A DNA stretch of 8,855 bases from a bacterium (GCA_021160845.1 JAGHBT010000183.1:1-8855); one strand, 5' to 3'; counted from the first letter of the stretch, positions 1 to 6,494 are shown. Numbers and translations: made by a program. The notes: a model not told the origin generated them from the sequence alone.

Positions 1-975
1 ATTCTGAGCCGAAACCCACCTCAGTTTTGTCTTGTCAAAGATGCTGGGACTTTCAGACACTCTCTTAAGAGTAAACCCACCAATCAATTCTTCAAGGGAA
101 AGAATCTCTTTTTGATCGGGGCTCGACCATCCAAGCATAGCCAGATAATTCACAACCGCGTCGGGGGGATATCCTTCCTTCCTGTAGTCTCTGACATTGG
201 GAGCCCCATGCCTCTTGCTCAATTTTGACCTGTCAGAACCAAGTATAAGAGGTATATGGGCAAATTTCGGAATATCCATCTCAAGCGCTCTATAAATCAT
301 AATCTGGCGAAGTGTATTTGAAAGGTGTTCTTCTCCCCTAATAACATGCGATATTTTCATAAGGGCGTCATCTAACGCGGCGGCGAAATTATAGGTTGGG
401 AGACCATTGGATCTGAGTATCACAAAATCTCCTACCATCCCCGGAGGGAACACAACATTTCCTCGAATAATATCATCGATTCTGTTTTCTTTTTCCGCGT
501 CCACAATAAAACGTACGCTTTCGGGAAGTCCGCGTTTTCTCTTTTCCTCTATCTCTTTCCTGCTTAAATTTCTACAGGTGCCGTCATATCGGGGGGGAAC
601 CCCTTCTTTTATCATTTGCTCTTTCTTGGCGGCCAGCAATTCCTCAGAACAAAAACAGGGATAGGCCTTTCCATCAGCGATTAACTTCTCGACATATTTG
701 TGGTAAATGTTCAATCTGTCAGACTGGCGATAGGGACCAAATTCGCCCCCCACATCCGGGCCTTCATCCCATGCTAACCCCAACCATTCGATATCTTCAA
801 GCATGATAGTTTCGAGCTGGGCGGTGGAGCGTTTTTTGTCGGTATCTTCTATGCGCAGTATAAATTTGCCTCCTTCATGCCTGGCGAACAACCAGTTAAA
901 CAAGGCGGTACGCGCGCCGCCTACATGAAGATAACCTGTCGGACTCGGCGCAAATCTCACTCTTACTTTATCCAT
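1..975 (-). CDS. gltX: Glutamyl-tRNA synthetase, N-terminal 325 residues (cut by window edge)
   Basis: Class I aminoacyl-tRNA synthetase that charges tRNA-Glu with glutamate in the cytoplasm. The frame is open from the ATG at 975 to base 1, so the C-terminal anticodon-binding part lies outside. Residues 10-20 carry the HIGH-type motif (PSPTGYLHVGG), residues 41-46 read RIEDTD, and residues 251-257 are the KMSKS-type loop in its GluRS form, KLSKRHG. GEEHLSN (214-220) is typical of the family. C107, C109 and C134 match the spacing of three zinc ligands of E. coli GluRS (C98, C100, C125), but the fourth ligand, a His two residues later, is Asn136 here. The start is supported by AAAGGA four bases upstream of the ATG. 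It is the last gene of the run, 119 bases after ispF. Identity as GluRS is near certain. Whether it also charges tRNA-Gln cannot be told from this part. Confidence 0.97.
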   Translation of the reverse strand, partial: MDKVRVRFAPSPTGYLHVGGARTALFNWLFARHEGGKFILRIEDTDKKRSTAQLETIMLEDIEWLGLAWDEGPDVGGEFGPYRQSDRLNIYHKYVEKLIADGKAYPCFCSEELLAAKKEQMIKEGVPPRYDGTCRNLSRKEIEEKRKRGLPESVRFIVDAEKENRIDDIIRGNVVFPPGMVGDFVILRSNGLPTYNFAAALDDALMKISHVIRGEEHLSNTLRQIMIYRALEMDIPKFAHIPLILGSDRSKLSKRHGAPNVRDYRKEGYPPDAVVNYLAMLGWSSPDQKEILSLEELIGGFTLKRVSESPSIFDKTKLRWVSAQN

Positions 976-1094
976 ACTATCCTTTTGTTCATTCCGCAAA
1001 AATTAAATGTAATTAAATATTTTTGTTTTTCACACGACGATATCAGCCTGGAGTTTGAGAATACCGATTGGAGCAAACGGCATTTCTTCGCCGC
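976..1094 (-). other. AT-rich gap before gltX, possible promoter region
   Basis: This 119-base gap is unusually long for this gene run. The half nearest gltX is very AT-rich and contains two direct copies of AATTAAAT (1001-1008 and 1011-1018, plus strand). Read on the minus strand, each gives TTTAAT, a five-of-six match to a -10 box. No good -35 box sits 16-18 bases upstream of either, so a separate gltX promoter is only a possibility. The gltX ribosome-binding site AAAGGA lies at 980-985. The end nearest ispF holds one of two similar 31-base elements (1068-1098). Confidence 0.3.
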
Positions 1095-1098
1095 TCAA
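1068..1098. repeat. 31-base element B with imperfect inverted ends, at the ispF 3' end
   Basis: On the plus strand it begins TTGGAGC and ends CCGCTCAA. The ends are near-complementary to each other, so it is an imperfect inverted repeat with a poorly paired middle. It covers the ispF stop codon (1095-1097). The minus-strand reading of the inverted repeat between mlaF and mlaD (3271-3301) has the same length and matches 21 of 31 positions without gaps, including all of the first seven and last eight bases. Function unknown. Confidence 0.4.
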
Positions 1099-1592
1099 CC
1101 GGTAATATTAAAATTGCTCAGCAACGCAATAACCCTTGCTTCCATAGCCTGTCCTGTTCCAACCGCTCCCATTCCTTCCCCCCTTGTAAATTTAATAGAT
1201 ATCCTCGCAGAATCAATTTCAAGAGCTCCGGCCATATTCCGCGCCATTTGCAAACGGTAAGCAGCCAAACGGGGATTCTCCGCGTTAACAATCGAATCGA
1301 CATTTACCACTTCGTACCCGGCGCGGGAAATCAGTTTAGAAATCTCTTTAAGAAGAATCAAGCCTGAAACATCCCGCCATTCTTCCGTTTCCGGGAAATA
1401 TTGCCCTAGATCTCCAAGATTGGCTGCTCCAAGCAAGGCGTCACCCAAGGCATGTGCCAATACATCCGCGTCAGAATGACCGTCAAGCCCTTTATGATAC
1501 TCAATTCCAACACCCCCCAAAATCAATTTTCTTCCCTCAACCAATGGGTGAATATCATAACCTATGCCAATCCTATAGCCTCCATCTGCCAC
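1095..1592 (-). CDS. ispF: 2-C-methyl-D-erythritol 2,4-cyclodiphosphate synthase
   Basis: MEP isoprenoid pathway enzyme. It cyclises CDP-ME 2-phosphate to ME-cPP with release of CMP, usually as a cytoplasmic homotrimer with a divalent metal per site. The 165-residue length is normal. The metal ligands are visible as D13 and H15 in GYDIHPLV and H47 in DVLAHALGDALLGAA. GHSDAD (38-43) is the substrate loop. Two usually firm motifs differ: FPDTD is FPETE (66-70), and the KATTTE loop that contacts the CDP phosphates reads KFTRGE (134-139), keeping the first Thr and the Glu. The start is GTG at 1592, whose G is also the last base of the ispD TAG stop, so the genes overlap by one base and are probably translationally coupled. 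An AGAGG at 1608-1612 lies inside ispD, rather far upstream. The nearby ATG (cagATGgag) is out of frame. IspD and IspF are separate proteins, not the IspDF fusion. Confidence 0.96.
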   Translation of the reverse strand: MADGGYRIGIGYDIHPLVEGRKLILGGVGIEYHKGLDGHSDADVLAHALGDALLGAANLGDLGQYFPETEEWRDVSGLILLKEISKLISRAGYEVVNVDSIVNAENPRLAAYRLQMARNMAGALEIDSARISIKFTRGEGMGAVGTGQAMEARVIALLSNFNITG

Positions 1593-2320
1593 TACTGTTC
1601 ACTCATTCCTCTTTCAGACTTTGAAAACTCAAGCCTTTTCGCCGTCAGGAAACTCAAAGCCACTTCAATGTCTTCACTAACAGTTACCTTAATATTCCAT
1701 TTCTCACCCTCAACAACCTTCACCGGCAACCCAGCTGCTAATACCAAAGAGCTTTCATCCGTTGCCGTTCTTATTCTTTCTTCCGCCGTATCATAAGCCT
1801 TTTTGATGATTTCAAGTTCGAAGCCCTGCGGTGTCTGAATCCCAACGACTCTTTCACGGGGAACTATCCCTTCTAACCTCTCATCTCTTATTCTCGCGAG
1901 CGTTTCGGTCACCTGAAGCACAGGAACAACCGCACCGAATTCCATACCCGCCTTTACCACCCTCCGAACAAGATCCGGTGAAACAAATGGTCTGCAGGCA
2001 TCATGAATCAAAACAAGCCGAGCGTCTTTTATTTCATTTAAACCAATACTAACCGACTGCTGCCTTGAATTACCTCCAGCCAGCACACGATACCTTGTTT
2101 CCGGGGCCTCCACCGCAAGCTTCTCCCTTGCTTTCTCCTCCCAACCCGGCGGCACAAGTACCACAAATTCCAAAGGCTCATCCAGCACATCAATACTCTT
2201 TATCGACCTCGCGAGTAATGTCTGTCCTTCAATCGAATAAAACCCCTTTGGTATTTCTTTGCCGAATCTTTTTCCTCTTCCGGCTCCAGCTACAATGCAT
2301 ACAATTCTGTCCCGGGCCAT
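1592..2320 (-). CDS. ispD: 2-C-methyl-D-erythritol 4-phosphate cytidylyltransferase
   Basis: MEP pathway enzyme that joins CTP and MEP to give CDP-ME and pyrophosphate. At 242 residues it is slightly longer than usual because of a charged C-terminal tail after about residue 225. The nucleotide-binding N-terminus reads AGAGRGKRFG (11-20) followed by IPKGF, which keeps the catalytic Lys (K25) although the usual PKQ is PKG. Also visible are AGGNSRQQSV (81-90), HDACRPF (106-112), TPQGF (163-167), TDES (187-190) and NIKVT (209-213) with the conserved Lys211. The ATG at 2318-2320 has AAAGGTG about five bases upstream. It lies 34 bases downstream of mlaD and overlaps ispF by one base. The product feeds IspE (not in this window) and then IspF. 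Isoprenoids are needed for undecaprenyl carrier lipid, which links the gene loosely to envelope building. Confidence 0.97.
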   Translation of the reverse strand: MARDRIVCIVAGAGRGKRFGKEIPKGFYSIEGQTLLARSIKSIDVLDEPLEFVVLVPPGWEEKAREKLAVEAPETRYRVLAGGNSRQQSVSIGLNEIKDARLVLIHDACRPFVSPDLVRRVVKAGMEFGAVVPVLQVTETLARIRDERLEGIVPRERVVGIQTPQGFELEIIKKAYDTAEERIRTATDESSLVLAAGLPVKVVEGEKWNIKVTVSEDIEVALSFLTAKRLEFSKSERGMSEQ

Positions 2321-2354
2321 TTGTCACCTTTCTTCTGTTTTTTAAAAACTTAAG

Positions 2355-3251
2355 TTAAAATATCTCTACCTTTAAATACCTCTTTGGATTCTTTTTAATA
2401 TCGGCAACCAATTTCTCAAGCTCAACCACCGTGCATTGAAGACTATCAAGAAATTCCCTGTCATTCAAAAGTGCTCCCAGTGTAGAATCCTTTGATTGCA
2501 ACCTCTTTGAAATATCTACGAAAAGCGCCGTCAATGTGTCTATTCTGCTTATTACAACGGGCATCTTGCCGACGGTAGTATCCAATCCGGCAATAACCCT
2601 TTCGATTTCGTCCGAATTCCTCTCAATGAGAGCGCCTATCCTAACAGCTGAACTTTTAAACTCCGCCGTGCCCTCTTTAAAATCAGGCGCGGTTTCTGAA
2701 ATCAAAGTCCTTAGTTCGTCAGTTATAACAACCAGATTCTCCACAGATCTCTTAAACTTGCCTTCCTCTGTAAGAACCTTTGTAATTTTACCCATATCCT
2801 TAGCGATATCCTTTAAATCCCCCATAACATCAACCAGAGAAGCAAATGTTTCGGATATCCCAGGTTCATAGACACCCTCCAGCTTCGCGCCTGCATGTAT
2901 CGGTCTTTCCGAACTACCCTTGATTATTAAAACCACCCTTTCCCCAAGAAGCCCATAGGCCTGCAAAATCACCTTCGAATCTTCAGGGATAACGGTACCA
3001 ACATCTATACTCATATTTACAACAACCTTCTTTTCACCAAGAACAACCCCCGTCACCTTGCCCTTTTCAACTCCATTTACATTCACAACGTCACCATTGT
3101 GAATTCCACCAACCATAGGAAAACTTGCCTGAACAAGATAGCTGTCCTTTCCGGTTTTAAACCCATCAAACCACATCAAACCCACTATTAAAATAAGAAC
3201 AGCTATAACTATCGTGGCTCCAACCCTTAATTCAAGTGATCTGTATTTCAT
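2355..3251 (-). CDS. mlaD: MCE-domain lipid transport protein, MlaD family
   Basis: Substrate-binding subunit of an MCE-type ABC transporter, anchored in the inner membrane and facing the periplasm, where family members form a hexameric ring that passes phospholipid. After a short basic N-terminus there is one membrane helix (about 10-28), then a single MCE domain (about 36-115) including VGGIHNGDVVNVNGV and a YGLLGER segment (99-105). The rest (about 130-290) looks largely helical and ends NPKRYLKVEIF, a tail I recognise from this family. The 298 residues exceed the roughly 180 of E. coli MlaD, as is common for longer single-MCE proteins with a helical tail. The ATG at 3249-3251 has a strong ribosome-binding site, AGGAG (3256-3260). 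It lies 87 bases after mlaF, and that gap holds an inverted repeat. Family is certain; the precise substrate is inferred. Confidence 0.93.
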   Translation of the reverse strand: MKYRSLELRVGATIVIAVLILIVGLMWFDGFKTGKDSYLVQASFPMVGGIHNGDVVNVNGVEKGKVTGVVLGEKKVVVNMSIDVGTVIPEDSKVILQAYGLLGERVVLIIKGSSERPIHAGAKLEGVYEPGISETFASLVDVMGDLKDIAKDMGKITKVLTEEGKFKRSVENLVVITDELRTLISETAPDFKEGTAEFKSSAVRIGALIERNSDEIERVIAGLDTTVGKMPVVISRIDTLTALFVDISKRLQSKDSTLGALLNDREFLDSLQCTVVELEKLVADIKKNPKRYLKVEIF

Positions 3252-3255
3252 CCCA

Positions 3256-3260
3256 CTCCT
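3256..3260 (-). promoter_or_regulatory. Ribosome-binding site of mlaD
   Basis: AGGAG on the minus strand, four bases before the mlaD ATG. It begins about ten bases after the inverted repeat at 3271-3301, so that stem would not directly cover it. Confidence 0.8.
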
Positions 3261-3270
3261 CGATTAACGA

Positions 3271-3301
3271 TTGAGCGGTGAGAAAAAATTCTCCGCTCCA
3301 A
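3271..3301. repeat. 31-base inverted repeat A between mlaF and mlaD
   Basis: The arms are 3271-3284 and 3289-3301 around an AAAA centre. They are complementary apart from one bulged base on each side, so the transcript can form a stem of about 12-13 pairs. On the minus strand it starts TTGGAGCGG and ends CCGCTCAA. No T-run follows on the transcribed strand (next bases TCGTTAATCG), so it does not look like an intrinsic terminator. An mRNA-stability stem, a segmental-expression element or a protein-binding palindrome are all possible. The minus-strand reading resembles element B at 1068-1098. Confidence 0.6.
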
Positions 3302-3338
3302 TTAACTTATTCCGGGGCTGCCGAAAACACGCCTTGGA

Positions 3339-4115
3339 TTACATGGACGCCTCAGTTCCCAACTGTCCCGTAACAAAACCCCTCACTAAATGATTATCCG
3401 TATTCTCAACTTGGGCCGGCGTTCCTTCATAAACAATCTTCCCGTCATGAAGCATCGCGATTTTATCGCCCACCCTGTACGCGCTTTCTATATCATGAGT
3501 AACAACAATTGATGTTATATCCAACTCCTTCTGCAAACTCAGGATTAACCTGTTAATCACACCTGCCATAACCGGATCAAGCCCGGTCGTAGGCTCATCA
3601 TACAATACCACATCCGGATTCATCACTACCGCTCTCGCCAAAGCCACTCTCTTTTTCATGCCGCCGCTTAATTCTGAAGGGTGCTTGCCGGTAACATCGG
3701 CAAGTCCTACAAGTTCCAGTTTTTCAAGAACAATCCGGTTTACTTTCTCCATACTAAATCCCGAGTGTCTCACCAGAGCAAGAGCTACATTCTCACCCAC
3801 CGTCATCGAATCAAACAACGCTGAACTTTGAAAAAGCATACCAAAGTGCATCCTCATTTTAAATAATTTTTTCCTGTTAAATTTTGTTATCTCCTCATCC
3901 TCGAAGAAAATTTCTCCGCTGTCCGGGCTCATAAGTCCCGCAATATGCCTGAGCAACACACTTTTTCCACATCCGCTTCTCCCAATCACAACTACTGTTT
4001 CCCCCTTGTATATATCCAGATTCAGACCGCTTAACACCTGTTGACCTTCAAAGGCTTTCCAAATATTTTGAATCCTTATTACAGGCCGATGGTTAATTGT
4101 GTTACCACTGCTCAT
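3339..4115 (-). CDS. mlaF: MCE-type lipid transporter ATP-binding subunit, MlaF family
   Basis: Cytoplasmic ATPase of the MlaEFD-type phospholipid transporter. Counting 258 residues from the ATG at 4115: Walker A GRSGCGKS (45-52), Q-loop Gln96 in GMLFQSSALFDS, signature LSGGM (149-153) followed by KKRVALARA, Walker B VVLYDEP (169-175), D-loop TGLDP and H-loop His207 in VTHD. The KKRVALARA stretch and the FQSSALFDS Q-loop are typical of the MCE-linked ATPases. The frame is open to a TTG at 4121, but AGAGG (4125-4129) is only three bases from that TTG and nine from the ATG, so the ATG two codons in is preferred. It lies just downstream of mlaE (15 bases to the TTG, 21 to the ATG) and 87 bases before mlaD. 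All ATPase residues are present, so the subunit should be active. Confidence 0.95.
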   Translation of the reverse strand: MSSGNTINHRPVIRIQNIWKAFEGQQVLSGLNLDIYKGETVVVIGRSGCGKSVLLRHIAGLMSPDSGEIFFEDEEITKFNRKKLFKMRMHFGMLFQSSALFDSMTVGENVALALVRHSGFSMEKVNRIVLEKLELVGLADVTGKHPSELSGGMKKRVALARAVVMNPDVVLYDEPTTGLDPVMAGVINRLILSLQKELDITSIVVTHDIESAYRVGDKIAMLHDGKIVYEGTPAQVENTDNHLVRGFVTGQLGTEASM

Positions 4116-4124
4116 TATCAATTG

Positions 4125-4129
4125 CCTCT
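4125..4129 (-). promoter_or_regulatory. Ribosome-binding site that decides the mlaF start
   Basis: AGAGG on the minus strand lies nine bases before the ATG at 4115 but only three before the in-frame TTG at 4121. The spacing favours the ATG. Confidence 0.6.
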
Positions 4130-4136
4130 CAGCCTT

Positions 4137-4925
4137 TTATTCCAGAGCGAAGATAACTTGGAATATTATCGTCGCCAGCAAATAGTTGAAAACAAGGATC
4201 AACAGACACGAAGATACTACGGCCTTCATCGTGGACAATCCGACTCCCTCCGCGCCTCCCTCTGTCGAAAACCCGTAATAAGAACCCATAAGCGCTATTA
4301 CAAACCCGAAGAAAAAGGTTTTCATCAACCCTCCAACAACATCCTGATATCTAAAGAGAAGCTTTAAACCGTAAGCAAAAACATGAAAGTCTACTCCAAG
4401 GGAGAATCTGGCAACAAGCATGCCTCCCAAAATCGCGATAAAATCAGAAAACACAACCAAGACGGGAAGCATAATAACAGCTGCAATTATCCTGGGAACT
4501 ACGAGATATTCAATTGGATCAATAGCAATCATTTCCATCGCGTCCAGTTGCTCGGTTACCTTCATCGTCCCCAGCTCAGCAGCCATGGCCGCGCTGATTC
4601 TTCCGCCGACAACAAGCGCCGTTAAAACCGGTCCCAGCTCCAGCGTAACGCTTTTTCCAACAACCGCCCCGAGGTATCGAAGCGGTACATATCCATAAAA
4701 CTGGTATGCCGCCTGAACAGCCGTCACAGCGCCGACAAACAATGAGGTTACAAACACCAGGGGAATCGATCCAATCCCGATCCTCTCCATCTGCGCAAAG
4801 AGGGTGCCAAGATTCCCCAGCACTTTAGGAAGCCTCTTCAACACCCTGAATGTAAGCAGAATCACAGCTCCCGTTTCCTCGATAAAAGAAAGGAAAAACC
4901 TGCCTATAAGGAAAACCAGCTTCAA
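4137..4925 (-). CDS. mlaE: MCE-type lipid transporter permease, MlaE family
   Basis: Inner-membrane permease of the MlaEFD-type transporter; two copies would pair with two MlaF and an MlaD ring. Counted from the TTG at 4925 it has 262 residues, close to the usual length of about 260. It shows an amphipathic N-terminus, hydrophobic segments near 54-75, 145-172, 200-218 and 236-259, and the family signature GGRISAAMAAELGTM (107-121) running into KVTEQLDAMEMIAIDP. The reading frame extends ten codons further, to a TTG at 4955, but that start has no ribosome-binding site. The TTG at 4923-4925 has GGAGG six bases upstream, so the shorter form is preferred. It opens the mlaEFD cluster, 148 bases after dnaB, and mlaF follows closely. 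No mlaB (STAS domain) or mlaC (periplasmic shuttle) gene is adjacent. Confidence 0.93.
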   Translation of the reverse strand: MKLVFLIGRFFLSFIEETGAVILLTFRVLKRLPKVLGNLGTLFAQMERIGIGSIPLVFVTSLFVGAVTAVQAAYQFYGYVPLRYLGAVVGKSVTLELGPVLTALVVGGRISAAMAAELGTMKVTEQLDAMEMIAIDPIEYLVVPRIIAAVIMLPVLVVFSDFIAILGGMLVARFSLGVDFHVFAYGLKLLFRYQDVVGGLMKTFFFGFVIALMGSYYGFSTEGGAEGVGLSTMKAVVSSCLLILVFNYLLATIIFQVIFALE

Positions 4926-4931
4926 TAAAAG

Positions 4932-4936
4932 CCTCC
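4932..4936 (-). promoter_or_regulatory. Ribosome-binding site that decides the mlaE start
   Basis: GGAGG on the minus strand, six bases before the TTG at 4925. It lies inside the longest open frame, ten codons from its first possible start, and shows that translation probably begins at the inner TTG. Confidence 0.8.
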
Positions 4937-4969
4937 ATTTAAAATAAAATATCAAGATGTTATTACTTC

Positions 4970-5004
4970 AGATGCCGGCTTCCTATAAATCGATCGCGAC
5001 ATCT
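4970..5004 (-). other. Possible hairpin upstream of mlaE
   Basis: On the minus strand AGATGTCG (4997-5004) can pair with CGGCATCT (4970-4977), giving eight pairs including one G-U, around a 19-base loop. The loop contains the stop codon of the small ORF at 4983-5027. No T-run follows, so it is not a standard terminator. The stem is modest and could be chance. Confidence 0.25.
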
Positions 5005-5027
5005 TCCCACATGATCATTACTGCCAT
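4983..5027 (-). CDS. Possible 14-residue leader ORF upstream of mlaE
   Basis: ATG at 5027 to TAG at 4983, reading MAVMIMWEDVAIDL. AAAAGGA (5034-5040) lies six bases before the ATG, as good as any ribosome-binding site in the window. It sits in the mlaE frame, but two stop codons (this TAG and a TGA at about 4971) separate it from mlaE. The peptide resembles nothing I recognise and has no run of one amino acid as in attenuation leaders. It could be a translated leader that affects mlaE expression, or chance. Confidence 0.2.
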   Translation of the reverse strand: MAVMIMWEDVAIDL

Positions 5028-5073
5028 TCAAAATCCTTTTCAATACATTACCACTTACATTATCCCGTCAGGA

Positions 5074-6450
5074 TCACTGTTCCCCCGCAGGGATGTCAAT
5101 ATCAGTGCGAGAACGAAATCTCGTGTACCTCTTTTCAAACAATAGCTGCACCGTCCCCGTAGGCCCATTACGCTGTTTGCCAATTATCAGTTCCGCTACT
5201 CCCTCTTTTTCCGGATCATCCGGGTGATAGAATTCGGGTCTGAAAAGGAACAGAACAACATCGGCATCCTGCTCGATAGCCCCTGATTCTCTCAGATCCG
5301 ATAGCATGGGACGCTTGTCGCCCCCCCGTGATTCAACAGCGCGGGAAAGCTGTGAAAGGGCAACTACCGGCACACTCAATTCCTTCGCGAGGGCTTTTAA
5401 CGAACGCGATATGAATGATATCTCCTGCTGCCTGTTTTCCTTTCCGGTATCCAGTCTGACAAGTTGAAGATAGTCAATAATTATAAGGGCAATATTATGT
5501 TCCGCCTTCATCCTTCTCGCTCTCGCTCTCATTTCAAGGGGTGTAATGGCGGGGGTATCATCTATAAATATTTTTGCTTCGGAGAGCAACCCCGCGGCGT
5601 TTGTAAGCCGTTCAATATCCTTGGCGGAAGTAAATCCCCTGCGAACCTTTTGTGAATCCACCTGACCTTCCGAACAAAGAATTCTCTGTGCCAGAAGCTC
5701 CTTCGACATCTCAAGGCTGAAAATCGCGACAGCTTTCTTCTCTGTAAGTCCCACATGCTGGGCAACGTTCAGCGCGAAGCTTGTTTTCCCCATGGATGGA
5801 CGGCCGGCTACCACAATCATTTCTCCGGGGTGCAATCCGGCCATATACTTATCCAGATCAACAAATCCACTGGAAACCCCCGTTACACTTTCCCTTGTTT
5901 CGTGTATCCTTTGTATTTCTTCAAAGCGACTTTTCAGAATATCCTTGATATGGAAAAATCCCTGGCTTGCCCTAGATTCGGAAACATGGAAAATGCGTTG
6001 TTCAGCTTCATCCAGTATTGCGCTTGCGTCCGTTGCCCCCTTATAACAACTTTCGGAAATCTGAGTGGAGGCGCGTATAAGCTGTCGCAGAATGTATTTC
6101 TCCAACACAATTTTTGAGTAGTATTCTATATTCGCAGCAGACGGCACACTGTCTACCAACTCAGTAAGCGCCGCCATGCCTCCCACCGTATCTATATCAT
6201 TTGTCTTGGTGAGTTCCTCCGACAGAGTCATTACATCAATGGGTTCATGTCTCGGAAAAAGAGTAACCATAGCACGAAAAATTCTGGCATTCGCGGGATG
6301 ATAAAAGGCCCCCTGGTTTACGATCTCGATTGCCCGGGGAACGGCCTCCGGCTCAAGCATCATTCCCCCCAACACAGCTCTCTCGGCTTCAATGGATTGG
6401 GGAGGAATCTTCCCTATCCCCCCTATATCAGTTTTTATTCCATCTGTCAC
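5074..6450 (-). CDS. dnaB: Replicative DNA helicase DnaB
   Basis: Hexameric 5'-3' helicase that unwinds DNA at the replication fork and binds primase. From the GTG at 6450 it has 458 residues, the normal size, with no intein. The N-terminal domain (about 14-115) begins IPPQSIEAERAVLGGMM. After a linker, the RecA-type domain (about 180-450) has Walker A GRPSMGKT (216-223), SLEMS with the catalytic Glu (E247), Walker B LIIIDYLQL (322-330), SQLSRAVESR, DLRESGAIEQDADVV and the KQRNGPTG segment (425-432) that carries the arginine finger. The longest frame starts at a TTG (6477), adding nine residues with two Cys, but GGAGG (6456-6460) lies five bases before the GTG, so the GTG start is preferred. 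It follows the udg gene by 44 bases. The final residues (IPAGEQ) are not conserved. Confidence 0.97.
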   Translation of the reverse strand: MTDGIKTDIGGIGKIPPQSIEAERAVLGGMMLEPEAVPRAIEIVNQGAFYHPANARIFRAMVTLFPRHEPIDVMTLSEELTKTNDIDTVGGMAALTELVDSVPSAANIEYYSKIVLEKYILRQLIRASTQISESCYKGATDASAILDEAEQRIFHVSESRASQGFFHIKDILKSRFEEIQRIHETRESVTGVSSGFVDLDKYMAGLHPGEMIVVAGRPSMGKTSFALNVAQHVGLTEKKAVAIFSLEMSKELLAQRILCSEGQVDSQKVRRGFTSAKDIERLTNAAGLLSEAKIFIDDTPAITPLEMRARARRMKAEHNIALIIIDYLQLVRLDTGKENRQQEISFISRSLKALAKELSVPVVALSQLSRAVESRGGDKRPMLSDLRESGAIEQDADVVLFLFRPEFYHPDDPEKEGVAELIIGKQRNGPTGTVQLLFEKRYTRFRSRTDIDIPAGEQ

Positions 6451-6455
6451 AAATG

Positions 6456-6460
6456 CCTCC
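6456..6460 (-). promoter_or_regulatory. Ribosome-binding site that decides the dnaB start
   Basis: GGAGG on the minus strand, five bases before the GTG at 6448-6450. The upstream in-frame TTG at 6477 has no comparable site, and the known family N-terminus fits the GTG start. Confidence 0.8.
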
Positions 6461-6494
6461 AGGCAGTAGCAAAACAACCATTTTTCTAAACTTT

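Larger units (their letters stand above)
4926..5073 (-). other. dnaB-mlaE gap, the longest in the window
   Basis: This 148-base stretch contains a 14-residue ORF with a well-placed ribosome-binding site (4983-5027), a possible hairpin (4970-5004) overlapping its end, and the mlaE ribosome-binding site (4932-4936). A loose promoter-like pair on the minus strand (TTGAAA, 17 bases, TAATGA) lies around 5016-5044, but its -10 is poor. No terminator for dnaB is visible. Confidence 0.4.

Noticed and set aside
1030..1083. 17-residue ORF (minus strand) between ispF and gltX
   Set aside because: The only upstream purine run is GAAGAA directly before the ATG, with no properly spaced ribosome-binding site, and the peptide is not recognisable.
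877..1260. Plus-strand open frames such as 877-1260, 1452-1796, 4041-4367 and 8178-8582
   Set aside because: They are antisense to clearly identified genes, show no domain or motif, and have compositions expected of reverse-strand shadows.
1590..1594. IspD-IspF fusion protein
   Set aside because: A TAG stop separates the frames and ispF has its own GTG start overlapping it by one base; the two are in different frames.
3252..3338. Intrinsic terminator after mlaF
   Set aside because: The stem at 3271-3301 is not followed by a T-run on the transcribed strand, and mlaD belongs functionally with mlaE and mlaF.
4956..5027. Small ORF at 4983-5027 as the true N-terminus of mlaE, broken by mutation
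   Set aside because: It is in the same frame but two stops intervene, MlaE is already full length from 4925, and the peptide does not resemble an MlaE N-terminus.
5317..5326. Homopolymer runs inside genes (C run near 5320 in dnaB, G run near 590 in gltX) as frameshift or phase-variation sites
   Set aside because: Both genes read through in frame with conserved motifs on each side, and housekeeping genes are unlikely phase-variable loci.
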